Shown: positions 14,789 through 24,600 of the stretch, one piece after another
How the letters are laid out: each line of letters starts with the position of its first letter
How positions within the stretch are numbered: position 1 is the stretch's first letter
Assembly (NCBI GenBank): GCA_902492455.1
Contig: CABULH010000010.1
Location: forward strand, 62,001 to 126,000
Origin: an uncultured Oscillospiraceae bacterium
GTDB lineage: Bacteria; Bacillota; Clostridia; Oscillospirales; Acutalibacteraceae
Length of the DNA stretch: 64,000 bases
Direction: 5' to 3'
Program-made: the position numbers and the translations under genes
Notes under the pieces: model-generated
What the model was told of the DNA's origin: nothing
Databases searched by the model: none
The model's input: only the letters and a program-made list of their open reading frames with translations

Positions 14789-16456
14789 TTATTCAATGGA
14801 GATGATATAGTAATAAATGGGCTGCCCGCCGTTTACCAGAGTGATATCCACGTTTTCGCCAACCTTCGCCCGAATGCTTTCCTGCACGGCGGCGGCGTCC
14901 TCTTCCGTAACGTTTTCACCATAGATCAGGGTGATGAAATTGGTTTCCCGTCCCGCAATGCGGCGGGCGTTCAGCAGGCTCTTGGAAAGCTTCACCGCCG
15001 CATGGCGTACATCGCTGTCGGTGAACACCAGCTTGCCGTTCTCCAGCCCGAGGATTTCGCCTTCCCGAATGTTGCGGCCGTCATAATCGCTGTCCCGGGC
15101 GGCAAAGGTTACCTGACCGGTGGAGACATTGTCCGCCGCTTTCATCATGCCGATGAGATTATCCTCCACACTGAGATCCGCATCAAAGTTCAGCATAGCG
15201 GAAATCCCCTGCGGGATGGTACGGGTGGGGAGAACGTGAACCTTGCGGTCGGCCAGCGGGACCGCCTGTTCCGCTGCCAGAATGATATTTTTATTGTTGG
15301 GCAACACATAGACCACTTTGGCAGGGGTAGCTTCCACCGCATTCAGGATATCGTCGGTGGAGGGGTTCATGGTCTGGCCGCCGGAAACCACTTGGCTGCA
15401 TCCCAGGTCATTGAACAGGGCCTGCAGACCTTCACCCGCTGCCACAGCGACAAAACCATATTCCTCTTCCGGTTCCGCCCGAACCGGCGCAGCTGGTTCA
15501 CTGCCGACGCCGGTTTCCTCCACCCAGCCGGCGTTGGCATGCTGGATGCGCATATTCTCCACCTTGACGGTTTCAAACTGGCCGTATTTGACGCCCTCGG
15601 ACAGAGCCTTGCCCGGATCATTAGTATGGACGTGGACTTTGATGATCTCATCGTCGTCCACTACCACGACGCAGTCACCGATGGATTCCAGATAGGCGCG
15701 CAGCCGCAAGGGATCCCGATCATTACCTTTATCACGTGCAACGATGAACTCGGTGCAGTATGTAAAGGTGATGTCGGCTTCAAAGGACCCGGCGGCGCTG
15801 ACCGCACGGGTTTTGGTTCCGGCAGCGGCGGCGTCACCTTCCACAATGGCGCCGCCCTCCATTACATGCTGCATAGCGCGAATCACGATGCAAAAGCCCT
15901 GACCGCCCGCGTCTACTACACCGGCCTTTTTCAGCACGGGAAGCAGATCGGGGGTGCGCTGCAGAGAAGCCTCCGCTTCGTCGCAGACGGCGGCCCACAC
16001 GGCCTCCACCGACGGATCGTTCACCGCCACCCCGCGTCCCTTCTCCGCCGCCTCTCTGGCAACGGTGAGGATAGTGCCCTCAGTGGGCTTCATCACGGCT
16101 TTATACGCCGCTTCCACGCCCAGCGCCAGAGCCTCGGCAAGAGCGGCACCGTCGGCTTCGGCTTTGCCTTTGAGGCCCTTGGAAAAGCCCCGAAAGAGCA
16201 GGGACAGGATGACGCCGGAATTGCCCCGGGCGCCCCGCAGCAGAGCGGCGGAAGCCACGTCGGCGGTTTCGCTGACGGTAGGATTCTCCAGCCGGGCCAG
16301 TTCCCGGGCGGCGGCGGACAGCGTCATGGACATATTGGTACCCGTGTCTCCATCGGGGACCGGGAAGATGTTCAATTCATCTACGGACTGTTTGGCCTTG
16401 GAAAGGCAGTTGGATGCGGAGATGATGGCATCCCGCAGAGTTTTTCCCTGTAACAC
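14789..16456 (-). CDS. fakA: fatty acid kinase FakA (YloV; DAK2-DegV-like fusion)
   Basis: A 555-residue protein of normal family length. The N-terminal DAK2 kinase domain has NVFPVPDGDTGTNMSMT (corrected here as NIFPVPDGDTGTN, about residue 29) and ARGNSGVILSLLFRG (about 75). DAGGQGFCIV lies near residue 200 and the C-terminal part is DegV-like. FakA phosphorylates fatty acids held by FakB (DegV) proteins for entry into phospholipid synthesis; a DegV protein is encoded at 4.9-5.7 kb. It follows yloU on the same strand with a 60-base gap, the order seen in B. subtilis (yloU-yloV), so they are likely co-transcribed. Confidence 0.95.
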   Translation of the reverse strand: MLQGKTLRDAIISASNCLSKAKQSVDELNIFPVPDGDTGTNMSMTLSAAARELARLENPTVSETADVASAALLRGARGNSGVILSLLFRGFSKGLKGKAEADGAALAEALALGVEAAYKAVMKPTEGTILTVAREAAEKGRGVAVNDPSVEAVWAAVCDEAEASLQRTPDLLPVLKKAGVVDAGGQGFCIVIRAMQHVMEGGAIVEGDAAAAGTKTRAVSAAGSFEADITFTYCTEFIVARDKGNDRDPLRLRAYLESIGDCVVVVDDDEIIKVHVHTNDPGKALSEGVKYGQFETVKVENMRIQHANAGWVEETGVGSEPAAPVRAEPEEEYGFVAVAAGEGLQALFNDLGCSQVVSGGQTMNPSTDDILNAVEATPAKVVYVLPNNKNIILAAEQAVPLADRKVHVLPTRTIPQGISAMLNFDADLSVEDNLIGMMKAADNVSTGQVTFAARDSDYDGRNIREGEILGLENGKLVFTDSDVRHAAVKLSKSLLNARRIAGRETNFITLIYGENVTEEDAAAVQESIRAKVGENVDITLVNGGQPIYYYIISIE

Positions 16457-16516
16457 TTTTCAAGCACTCCCTTGCGGGCGAGCAAACCTCCGGCGAGCCG
16501 GACGGCGACTCACCGG

Positions 16517-16870
16517 TTATTCGGATTTCATCCCATCGACGAAGACATTGACCTTCTTCACGTCCAAACCGGTGGCTTCCTCCACCGTATACCGGACCTT
16601 ATTGACAATGCTTTTGGCGATAGCGGATATGTTCATTCCGTAAATGACGGAGATATGCAGATCCACAATCAGTTTATCATTTTCGCTGCGTACCCGGATT
16701 CCGTCGTCGGCATAGGAGCGCTTGGAGAAGACGGAACGGATCCCCTGCTTGGTGCCGCTTTTTACCATACCGGCCACACCGTAGCAGGAGGAGGCGGCAT
16801 TGCCGATCAGATAGGCGAAATACTCCTGGGAGATCTCTATCGTGCCCAAATGATTTTCAATGCGTATCAT
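16517..16870 (-). CDS. yloU: Asp23/Gls24 family envelope stress protein YloU
   Basis: About 117 residues: IRIENHLGTIEISQEYFAYL, AASSCYGVAGMVKSG, then LIVDLHISVIYGMNISAI and a C-terminal VKKVNVFVDGM. This is the standard Asp23 (PF03780) pattern. In staphylococci Asp23 coats the membrane and responds to alkaline and envelope stress. The frame also allows a GTG at 16885, but that codon abuts the AAGAAAGG site; ATG 16870 is preferred although its spacing is long (14). Confidence 0.9.
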   Translation of the reverse strand: MIRIENHLGTIEISQEYFAYLIGNAASSCYGVAGMVKSGTKQGIRSVFSKRSYADDGIRVRSENDKLIVDLHISVIYGMNISAIAKSIVNKVRYTVEEATGLDVKKVNVFVDGMKSE

Positions 16871-16914
16871 AGCGTGTGCACACACCTTTCTTGGATTCCC
16901 GGCGCGGCGGGGAT

Positions 16915-18432
16915 TTATGATGACGATGGAAGCGCCCAGTTTTCAATGCCGTAATAGACATCAAAGGCTGTAGGCGTCACACCGCTCATATTGCGGTCAT
17001 AGGCGGCGAGACCCTTCCGCCAGCAGAGGGGCAGAAAGGGCAGATCCTGCACAAAAGCGGCGCAGAAATCCGCCAGTGATTGGTCGCCGGAGAGGTAACC
17101 GGCCCAGGCCTGGGCGGCGGGGCCGTCGGTATCCACACCGTATGCGGCAGCTCCCTCCGCCGTCAGCAGCGGAGAAAGGCTCATATTGGCCGCCAGCCGA
17201 ATCTCGCCTATATACAAATCAAAACGGCCCTTTTTCAGGCGATCCTCCAAATCAGAAAAACCAACGGTTTCCAACGTCACGGCAATACCGGCCTTTTCCA
17301 GCTGTTCCTTCAGCTGCTTGGCCGCCGACAGGCGAAAGCTGTTGGAGTCGCTGCACAGCAGCGTCAGTGAGAGCGTCTCACCCTGTCCGGAGGTACCTTT
17401 TGTATTATAACCCGCCTGTGCCAATTGTGCAACCGCCGTATCAAGATTTTCGCCCGCCGCGAATCCTTTTATTTCGACAGCAGGCCCCCAGGTTGGAGGA
17501 AAGGGATTCGCCGCGGCTTGCGCCCGACCGGCAAAAGAGGAATCCACAATACCGGTGCGGTTCACAGCGGCATTGATAGCCTGCCTGACCGCAGGCTTTG
17601 CAAGAGCGCTATTGGAGGTATTAAAGCCCAGGAACACCAGGCTTGGGAGAGGAATGCTGGAACTGGCGCTGGAGATACGGGGGATTTCCCCGTCGGCCAG
17701 ATCATCAAAGTAATAGCTTACCACGCCGGTTTCCAAGCCCCGGACCATGGAATCACGATCAGCCAGATATCTCAGATAGATGGTATCCGTGACGTGTTTT
17801 TCCTCCCGTCGGCTGTTCCAGACCAGACGAGGGCGTTCCCCCTTTTCCAACACATAGCGGCCGCCGCCTATTGGATTGGATTCGGTGCCGGTTTTCATGA
17901 TTGGAAAAGTCAAACAGGATTGGAACTGGGGATCGGGAGCCGACAGGGTGAAGACCACTGTATTCTCTTCAGCGGTACAGGACAGCAGATTGCTGAGCAG
18001 CGCCCGATAGTTGGAAGAGGCTTTGGCTTGATTGAAAGAGGCTGCTACATCCTGGGCGGTGACGGCGGAGCCGTCGGAAAATACCGCGCCGCTCCGTAAA
18101 GTCACCCGATACCGCAGAGAATCCTCTTTGGTGACGGAGGCGGCCAAAGACAGCTGCGGCTGCCACTGTGTGTCCAACAGCGTCAGGCTGTCGTAAAGCA
18201 AGGTAGACAGCTGGAGATTAACCATTGTTTTGGCCTTGTATGGGTTCAGAGAATCCTCACTGCTGTAACAGAGAGTCAGCTCCATGGCCTCCGGCTGCTT
18301 TGATTCCGGCTTCTCCGGCACCGAAGAAGGGGAGGAGGAAACATTCTGCGTTCCTTTCGGCAGAGTACGGCAGCCGGAGAGAGAGAGTATGGTTGCAGCG
18401 GCGGCGCAAAGCACCGCCCCCAAACGTTTCAA
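16915..18432 (-). CDS. solute-binding lipoprotein, ABC family 5 (peptide/nickel type)
   Basis: About 505 residues. A lipoprotein signal with lipobox LSGC (Cys at about residue 21) is followed by a Ser/Pro linker and then SLNPYKAKTMVNLQLSTLLYD and LRSGAVFSDGSAVTAQDV. The latter is the family 5 signature seen in OppA/DppA/NikA. No permease or ATPase gene is adjacent, so this is an orphan receptor that must work with an importer elsewhere or has another role. The TTG at 18432 with GGAGGG upstream is a better start than the TTG at 18459, which overlaps a GGAGG. It lies upstream of yloU on the same strand with a 44-base gap, so partial co-transcription is possible. Confidence 0.88.
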   Translation of the reverse strand: MKRLGAVLCAAAATILSLSGCRTLPKGTQNVSSSPSSVPEKPESKQPEAMELTLCYSSEDSLNPYKAKTMVNLQLSTLLYDSLTLLDTQWQPQLSLAASVTKEDSLRYRVTLRSGAVFSDGSAVTAQDVAASFNQAKASSNYRALLSNLLSCTAEENTVVFTLSAPDPQFQSCLTFPIMKTGTESNPIGGGRYVLEKGERPRLVWNSRREEKHVTDTIYLRYLADRDSMVRGLETGVVSYYFDDLADGEIPRISSASSSIPLPSLVFLGFNTSNSALAKPAVRQAINAAVNRTGIVDSSFAGRAQAAANPFPPTWGPAVEIKGFAAGENLDTAVAQLAQAGYNTKGTSGQGETLSLTLLCSDSNSFRLSAAKQLKEQLEKAGIAVTLETVGFSDLEDRLKKGRFDLYIGEIRLAANMSLSPLLTAEGAAAYGVDTDGPAAQAWAGYLSGDQSLADFCAAFVQDLPFLPLCWRKGLAAYDRNMSGVTPTAFDVYYGIENWALPSSS

Positions 18433-18642
18433 ACAGCCATCCCTCCATCCTCCGGACAAATCCTATATAGTATACCGCTTTTTATAAAAAATATCAAGGG
18501 AAGAGGCGGGGCGGAAGCGGGGCAACGCTTGAACAAATTGTAAACATTTTGTTTGATATTCAAATTATCAACTTATTTGAACCCACCGCGCACTGTCGAT
18601 GGGCCGGATTTGTTGCTATCCGACATCTTTTCCCTCAAGATT

Positions 18643-19413
18643 TCAGGTCACATTCAGTCGTTCTACCCCGATGGTTCGGCCAGTAGCGTCGTCCAGCATG
18701 AAAAGAATACCGTTCATCATGCAATCCCCCTCGGCGGTGGAGAAACGAACAGGCAGCTTATCCCGCATCTTGGCAACCGCCTGCTCAGGGCGGATGCCAA
18801 GCACGGAATGTATGGGGCCGGTCATGCCCACGTCGCTGATGAAGCCAGTGCCGCCAGGCAGAATCTGCTCGTCGGCGGTCTGTACATGGGTGTGGGTGCC
18901 GAATAGGGCGGAGATCCGTCCGTCAGCGTAATAAGCCAATGCTTTTTTTTCCGCTGTTGCCTCGGCGTGGAAATCCACAATGCAAAATTTAGGGTTCCCG
19001 GCCTGCTTGAGCAGGGAATCCAGCGTTTCAAAGGGACAGCCGAGGGGCTCCATATATACCACGCCCATCAGATTGATGACCGTGACCTGATACCGACCGC
19101 GATCCACCTTGCAGATCCCCCGTCCTGGTGCGGAAGCCGGATAATTGGCAGGCCGCGCCAACAACTCGTCCTGATCCAGCCGGTCATAGAACTCCCGCCG
19201 GCGGAACACATGGTTGCCGGTGGTGATCACGTCCGCGCCGCTGTCCAGAATATGGTCCGCCGCTGCCGGTGTAATGCCATTGCCGTCGGCTGAATTCTCT
19301 CCGTTGACGATGCACACGTCTATGCCGTACAGCTTTTTGATTCCCGGCAGTACCTGGCGGAGATGACGGCAACCCGCCGTGCCCACCACATCGCCGATAC
19401 AGAGTATTTTCAT
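18643..19413 (-). CDS. ymdB: YmdB-family metallophosphoesterase
   Basis: A 256-residue protein with the full YmdB motif set: KILCIGDVVG, NGENSADGNGIT, TTGNHVFRR, VDFHAEATAEK and GTHTHVQTADEQ. In B. subtilis YmdB is a 2',3'-cyclic nucleotide phosphodiesterase affecting biofilm and motility decisions, and it lies next to rny as here. The open frame reaches 19548 but would run through the terminator of rny; ATG 19413 begins the family-typical MKILCIGD. Confidence 0.95.
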   Translation of the reverse strand: MKILCIGDVVGTAGCRHLRQVLPGIKKLYGIDVCIVNGENSADGNGITPAAADHILDSGADVITTGNHVFRRREFYDRLDQDELLARPANYPASAPGRGICKVDRGRYQVTVINLMGVVYMEPLGCPFETLDSLLKQAGNPKFCIVDFHAEATAEKKALAYYADGRISALFGTHTHVQTADEQILPGGTGFISDVGMTGPIHSVLGIRPEQAVAKMRDKLPVRFSTAEGDCMMNGILFMLDDATGRTIGVERLNVT

Positions 19414-19503
19414 AAATGATTCAGCCTTTCCATTCTCTGTTTCACTATTTCCGCAAATACCAGAAGATATACCAAAAGCGGAAGCATGATGATCCTGTGT
19501 TTT

Positions 19504-19539
19504 GAAAACGACGCCGCACCAGCATTCTGGTGCGGCGTC
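19504..19539 (-). terminator. terminator or attenuator between rny and ymdB
   Basis: On the minus strand GACGCCGCACCAG-aatg-CTGGTGCGGCGTC is followed by GTTTTC, between the rny stop and the ymdB start. It would reduce read-through into ymdB. Confidence 0.75.
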
Positions 19540-19553
19540 CGGTTCCATGCGTG

Positions 19554-21122
19554 TTATTTTGCGTATTCGATGGCGCGGTTTTCGCGGATGAGATGAACCT
19601 TGATTTGTCCGGGATAATCCAGATTGCCCTCGATCTTTTTGGCAATGTCCCGGGCCAGCAGAGTCATCTGATCATCATTAACCACTTCCGGCCGCACGAT
19701 AATGCGGATTTCCCGGCCTGCCTGGATAGCAAAGGAGCGTTCCACTCCGTCGAATTCGTTGGCCAGCTCTTCCAGCTTTTCCAGCCGTTTGATATAGTTT
19801 TCCAGATTCTCGCGGCGGGCGCCCGGCCGGGCCGCGGAGATGGCGTCGGCCGCCTGCACCAGGCAGGCCACCACTGTGGAAGCCTCCACGTCACCGTGAT
19901 GCGCCTGAATGGCGTGAACAACGGCCTCGCTTTCTTTGTACTTGCGGGCAATATCCACACCGATCTCCACATGGGAACCCTCTACTTCGTGGTCGATGGC
20001 CTTGCCGATATCATGCAGCAGGCCGGCGCGGCGGGCGATTACCGGGTCGATGCCCAGTTCGCTGGCCATGATGCCGGAGAGGAAAGCCACCTCCATGGAG
20101 TGATTCAGCACATTCTGACCATAGCTGGTGCGGTAATGCAGCCGACCCAGCAGCCGCATGATTTCCGGATTGATGCCGTGCAGCCCGGTTTCCAGCACCG
20201 CGCGTTCGCCTTCGGCCTTGATGTTGGCCTCCACCTCGCGACGTGCTTTTTCCACCATCTCTTCGATGCGGGCGGGATGAATCCGGCCGTCGGAGATCAG
20301 GCGCTCCAGGGCGATACGGGCGATTTCCCGACGGACGGGATCGAAACCGGAAAGGGTAATGGCTTCCGGCGTATCGTCGATAATCAGGTCCACGCCGGTC
20401 AGGGTTTCAATGGCGCGGATATTGCGGCCCTCGCGGCCGATGATGCGGCCCTTCATCTCATCATTTGGCAGAGGAACAACGGAAACGGTGGTCTCCGTTA
20501 CCTGGTCCGCGGCTACCCGCTGGATGGCGTGAGATATCAGGTTGCGGGCCCGCTGGTCCGCTTCTTCCTTCAGCTGCGCCTCATACTCATTGATCTTCAG
20601 CGCTTTTTCGTGGGTCAACTCCTCCGCCAGGTTATTCAGCAGGTATTCCTTGGCCTGTTCGGCGGTGAAGCCGGAGATGCGCTCCAGCATTTCGAACTGG
20701 CCCTTTTTCAGGTTTTCCACGTCATTGAGACGATCGTCGATGTCCCGCTGTTTCTTGGCAAGGCTTTCCTCTTTTTTCTCGTAGTTCTCAATTTTGCGGT
20801 CCAGAGTTTCTTCCTTCTGCTGAATCCGCCGTTCCTGCCGCTGTACATCGTTGCGGCGTTCTTTCAGTTCCTTTTCCGACTCGTTGCGCAGACGATGGAT
20901 TTCATCCTTCGCCTCCAAAAGCATCTCTTTCTTCTTGGATTCTGCCGCGTTTTTTGCTTCACTCACGATTCGTTCGGCTTCCGCCTCGGCCGAGCCGATG
21001 GCGGCCTCCGCCGTTTTCTTTCTATGGGAGACGCCGGCCTTGAATGCGATGATTCCGGCGACGAGAGCGCCCACGATCAAACCGGCAACGCACAACAGAA
21101 TGGGTAGCATATGTTCCGGCAC
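19554..21122 (-). CDS. rny: ribonuclease Y
   Basis: A 522-residue protein of usual length. An N-terminal membrane helix (about 5-27) leads into a long charged coiled coil (about 30-200), a KH RNA-binding domain (GRIIGREGRNIRAIE near 230) and an HD domain with LLHDIGKAIDHEVEGSH (about 365). RNase Y is the membrane-bound endonuclease that initiates mRNA decay in many Firmicutes. It is encoded directly before ymdB on the same strand, the known order. Confidence 0.97.
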   Translation of the reverse strand: MPEHMLPILLCVAGLIVGALVAGIIAFKAGVSHRKKTAEAAIGSAEAEAERIVSEAKNAAESKKKEMLLEAKDEIHRLRNESEKELKERRNDVQRQERRIQQKEETLDRKIENYEKKEESLAKKQRDIDDRLNDVENLKKGQFEMLERISGFTAEQAKEYLLNNLAEELTHEKALKINEYEAQLKEEADQRARNLISHAIQRVAADQVTETTVSVVPLPNDEMKGRIIGREGRNIRAIETLTGVDLIIDDTPEAITLSGFDPVRREIARIALERLISDGRIHPARIEEMVEKARREVEANIKAEGERAVLETGLHGINPEIMRLLGRLHYRTSYGQNVLNHSMEVAFLSGIMASELGIDPVIARRAGLLHDIGKAIDHEVEGSHVEIGVDIARKYKESEAVVHAIQAHHGDVEASTVVACLVQAADAISAARPGARRENLENYIKRLEKLEELANEFDGVERSFAIQAGREIRIIVRPEVVNDDQMTLLARDIAKKIEGNLDYPGQIKVHLIRENRAIEYAK

Positions 21123-21625
21123 GGAAAGGATACACCTCCTGTTTTTTATTTTATTTTTAGGTTTAAATATGCAGTTTTCTTCCCGGAAAGAGACAATCCT
21201 CCCTCTTACGATGGGAAACGAACGCCGCCGGACCGCCGGCCGTTAAAGGCACGGCCGAGCTTGTCCTGCACGGTATCCGGGACATATCCAGCTGACAAAA
21301 AGCGCCTAATCGGCGCAAAACACGGCCCTCAGGCCGTGAACATGTCTATCCGGCGAAAAAACTGCCGTTGGGAATCTTCCGGTTCAGCACCGACCGAACA
21401 ACAGAAATATACCCAAAGTTTATTGTATATCCTACGGTTCTATTATGTCAAGATAAAAATGAAGAGATTATGAATATTTTCCGGCGAAGGTTGGGCGGAG
21501 ATTAAGTAATAAATATGCAGATTGTTTTTCTGTATTTTTTTGGCAGATGCGGGGAAAATAACCGGGATAGGGCGGCTTTTGCCGTCCGGACGGCCGTTTG
21601 GCAGGATACAAGAGTGAGGTTGACA
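21123..21625. other. divergent intergenic region between rny and glucan synthase
   Basis: About 500 bases. It must hold promoters for both genes, but none matches consensus well. Small hairpins are visible, for example CACGGCC-ctc-AGGCCGTG at about 21323-21340. The frame of the glucan synthase extends to 21515 without a good ribosome binding site. I see no RNA gene here. Confidence 0.5.
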
Positions 21626-24600
21626 ATGGAAAAAGAAGCGGATTTGAAACAGGAGACGGCCGCGCCGTTGTATCGAAACTTGGCGCGGACTTATGTGGGC
21701 GAGTCCTTTACGGCGGATAGCCTGCGGCCGCTGCGGGGAGAAATCCTGCGTTCCCTGCGCCTGATCCGGCGGGTATACGGTCAGGCTGTCAGACGGGGCA
21801 AGGGTGCTTTTGACGAATGGCTGGGAGACAATTATCATTTGCTGAATCAGGAGGGGGAAACGCTGCTGCGGGACCTCCGCTTTGCCGCGCGCCAGCCGTC
21901 CATCGACCGGCGGCCGGCAATGTTCCGGCTTTTCCTGGATCTGGTGGAACAGCAAGGCGCTCCCGGCGAGGAGGAAGTGGATCAGATGGTTTCGGCGGCG
22001 GAAAACGTCCGTCCGCTGACCGTATTCGAACTTTCTCAGCTCTCTCTCTGTTTAAAAGCCGCTTTGATTGCCACCGCGGCCCGGGCCTGCCGAATGGCCG
22101 AAGCGGATCCGGAAACCGCTGAGCGATATATTTCGGCGGCGGTGGAAGGTTTGCGGCGTACGGCGGAGATGGATTTCGATGATCTCACCGAGCGATACAG
22201 CATTGTGGAACGGATTTTGTGCGAGGATCCGGAGGGCAGCTATCCGCGGATGGACGAAGCCTCCCGGGGAGAATATCGCCGCAGGGTGGCACTGGCCGCC
22301 CTGCGGGAGGAAAAAAGCGAAGCCGCCGTAGCGGCGGATTTAATCGAGAAAGCAAAAGCCGGTGAAATTCCCCGGGAGCGCCATGTGGGCGCTTATTTAC
22401 CTGGGGATGGACGGCGACGACGGAATCGGGGCCGTTTGGAACTTCTGTTCCAGGCGCTGCTGCCGCTGATTCTTTCCATTGCGCTGGCTGCTTGGGCAGG
22501 ACTTCCCTGGCTGGCGCTGCTCTTTTATCTGCCGGCATGGGAACTGCTGCGCCCCTTCATCGAGCGACTGTTCCTGCGGGGGCTAACGCCTCGCCAATTG
22601 CCCCGCTTAGAACTGGAAGGGATCGTGCCGGAAGAAGGAAGAACGGTGATTACCGTCTCCACCCTGCTGCCTGCGGCGGATAAGGCCGCGGCCACGGCGC
22701 TGAAGCTGGCCCGTTTATACAATACCAACGGTCGGGGAGCGGTGCAGATCTGCCTGTTGGCGGATCTGAAACAGGCCATGTATCCAGAGATGCCGCAGGA
22801 TCGTTCGGATATCGCCGCCATGTCCCGGGAGATCGATCGGCTGAACAAGGCCACTGGAAATGCCTTTGTGTTGGCAGTGCGGCCACGTGAATACAGCCCC
22901 ACCATGAAAAACTACACCGGGCGAGAGCGCAAGCGGGGCGCGTTGGAGCAGCTGGCCTTGTTTATCCGGGACGGAGACAACCGGTTTCTCAGCCTGGAGG
23001 GGGATTTGGAAGCCCTGCGCCGGGCTCGCTATATTTTGGCGCTGGACAGCGATACCGGTATGCTGATGGATACAGCCGCCCAGCTGGTGGGGACCGCGCT
23101 GCATCCCTGCAACCAGCCGGAAGTGGCCGAGGTGACGGAATCGGCGGGGAGAAAAGGGAAAAAGCGGGTGGTCCGCGGTCATGGCGTGCTGACGCCCCGG
23201 ATTGGGTTGGAACGGGAATCCGCCGCCCGTACCCCGTTTTCCCATACCATGGCGGGGCTGGGGGGAATCACCCCCTATGACGCCGCGGCAGGCGACCTGT
23301 ATATGGACTGCTTCTCCGCCGCGGTTTATTCCGGTAAAGGGCTGCTGGATGTACGGGCGCTGCTGGAGGTAACCGAAGGCGTCTTCCCGGCGGAGCAGGT
23401 ACTCAGCCACGATATTTTGGAGGGCTGCCTGCTGGGGGCGGGATATGTGTCCGATGTGGAGATGACCGATGGATTTCCGCCCTCCATGGGCGCCTGGCTG
23501 GACCGCCTCCACCGCTGGATTCGTGGAGATTGGCAGAATATGCCTTTTATATTCTCCCACAGGCTGCCTTTGAACCGGTTGGATCGATGGAAGCTGCTGG
23601 ACAACCTCCGCCGTTCCCTGACTCCGACGGCGGCTCTGGTCTGTCTGCTGTCGGCGCTCTTTGTGCCCGCCGGCGCACAGATGCTGACCCTTCTGGGGAT
23701 CTTCTCCACCCTGTCGGGGCCGCTGCTGTCGGCGCTGCTTTCCCTGCTACACGGCGGCTGGCAGACGCTGACGGCACGATATTATTCCCGGGTGATGCCC
23801 CGGGCGCTGGAGGCCCTGTCCCAGGCATTTTATACCTTTGTTATGCTTCCCGCTGCTGCGCTGACCGGTCTCTCAGCGGCAGGAAGAGCGCTGTGGCGGC
23901 TCCGGTCCCGCCGAAACCTGCTGGAATGGGTGACGGCGGCAGAGGCGGAACGAAAAAAAAACGGCTGGTTTGCCGTCATCCGGCGGTTTTGGCCCAGCCT
24001 TTTGCTGGCGGCGGTTTTGATCATTTGGGGTGGGGGGCTGAGCCGGCTCTGCGGTCTGTTTTTTGCCGCGTTAATTCCCTTGGCCGTTTATTCCGCCAAG
24101 GACTACGACCGGAAGCGCCGGGTGCTGACGCCGGCGGGCAGGGAACGGATAGGGGGCTACGCGGCAGCGGCGTTCCGTTATTATGAAGAAGTGTGTACGG
24201 CGGAGGATCACTATATTCCGCCGGATAATCTGCAGGAATCCCCTGTCTGGCGGGTCGCCCACCGTACCTCTCCCACCAATATCGGGCTTTATCTCTTGTG
24301 CGTGTTGGCAGCCCGGGATTTCGGGCTGATTGATCATGAGGGAATGCTGCTGCGCATCGACCGTACTCTTTCTACAGTGGAGCAGCTGGAAAAGTGGCGG
24401 GGAAATCTGCTTAACTGGTACGACACCCGCAGCCTGCGCCCGCTGTCCCCGCGCTATGTTTCCACGGTGGACAGCGGCAACCTGGCCTGCTGTCTGGTGG
24501 CGCTGCGTCAAGGTTTGCTGGAGAAAGACGATATTCGCGCCGCCACTTTGGCTGAACGGGCCCGGCGTTTGTATGCGGAAATGGATTTGACCCCTCTCTA

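Noticed and set aside
14639..16453. 604-codon plus-strand frame opposite fakA
   Set aside because: It lies wholly antisense to the well-supported fakA gene and its product is His/Gly-rich without family motifs.
19530..21107. 525-codon plus-strand frame opposite rny
   Set aside because: It is antisense to RNase Y; the Phe/Leu-rich product mirrors the Glu/Lys coiled coil codons.
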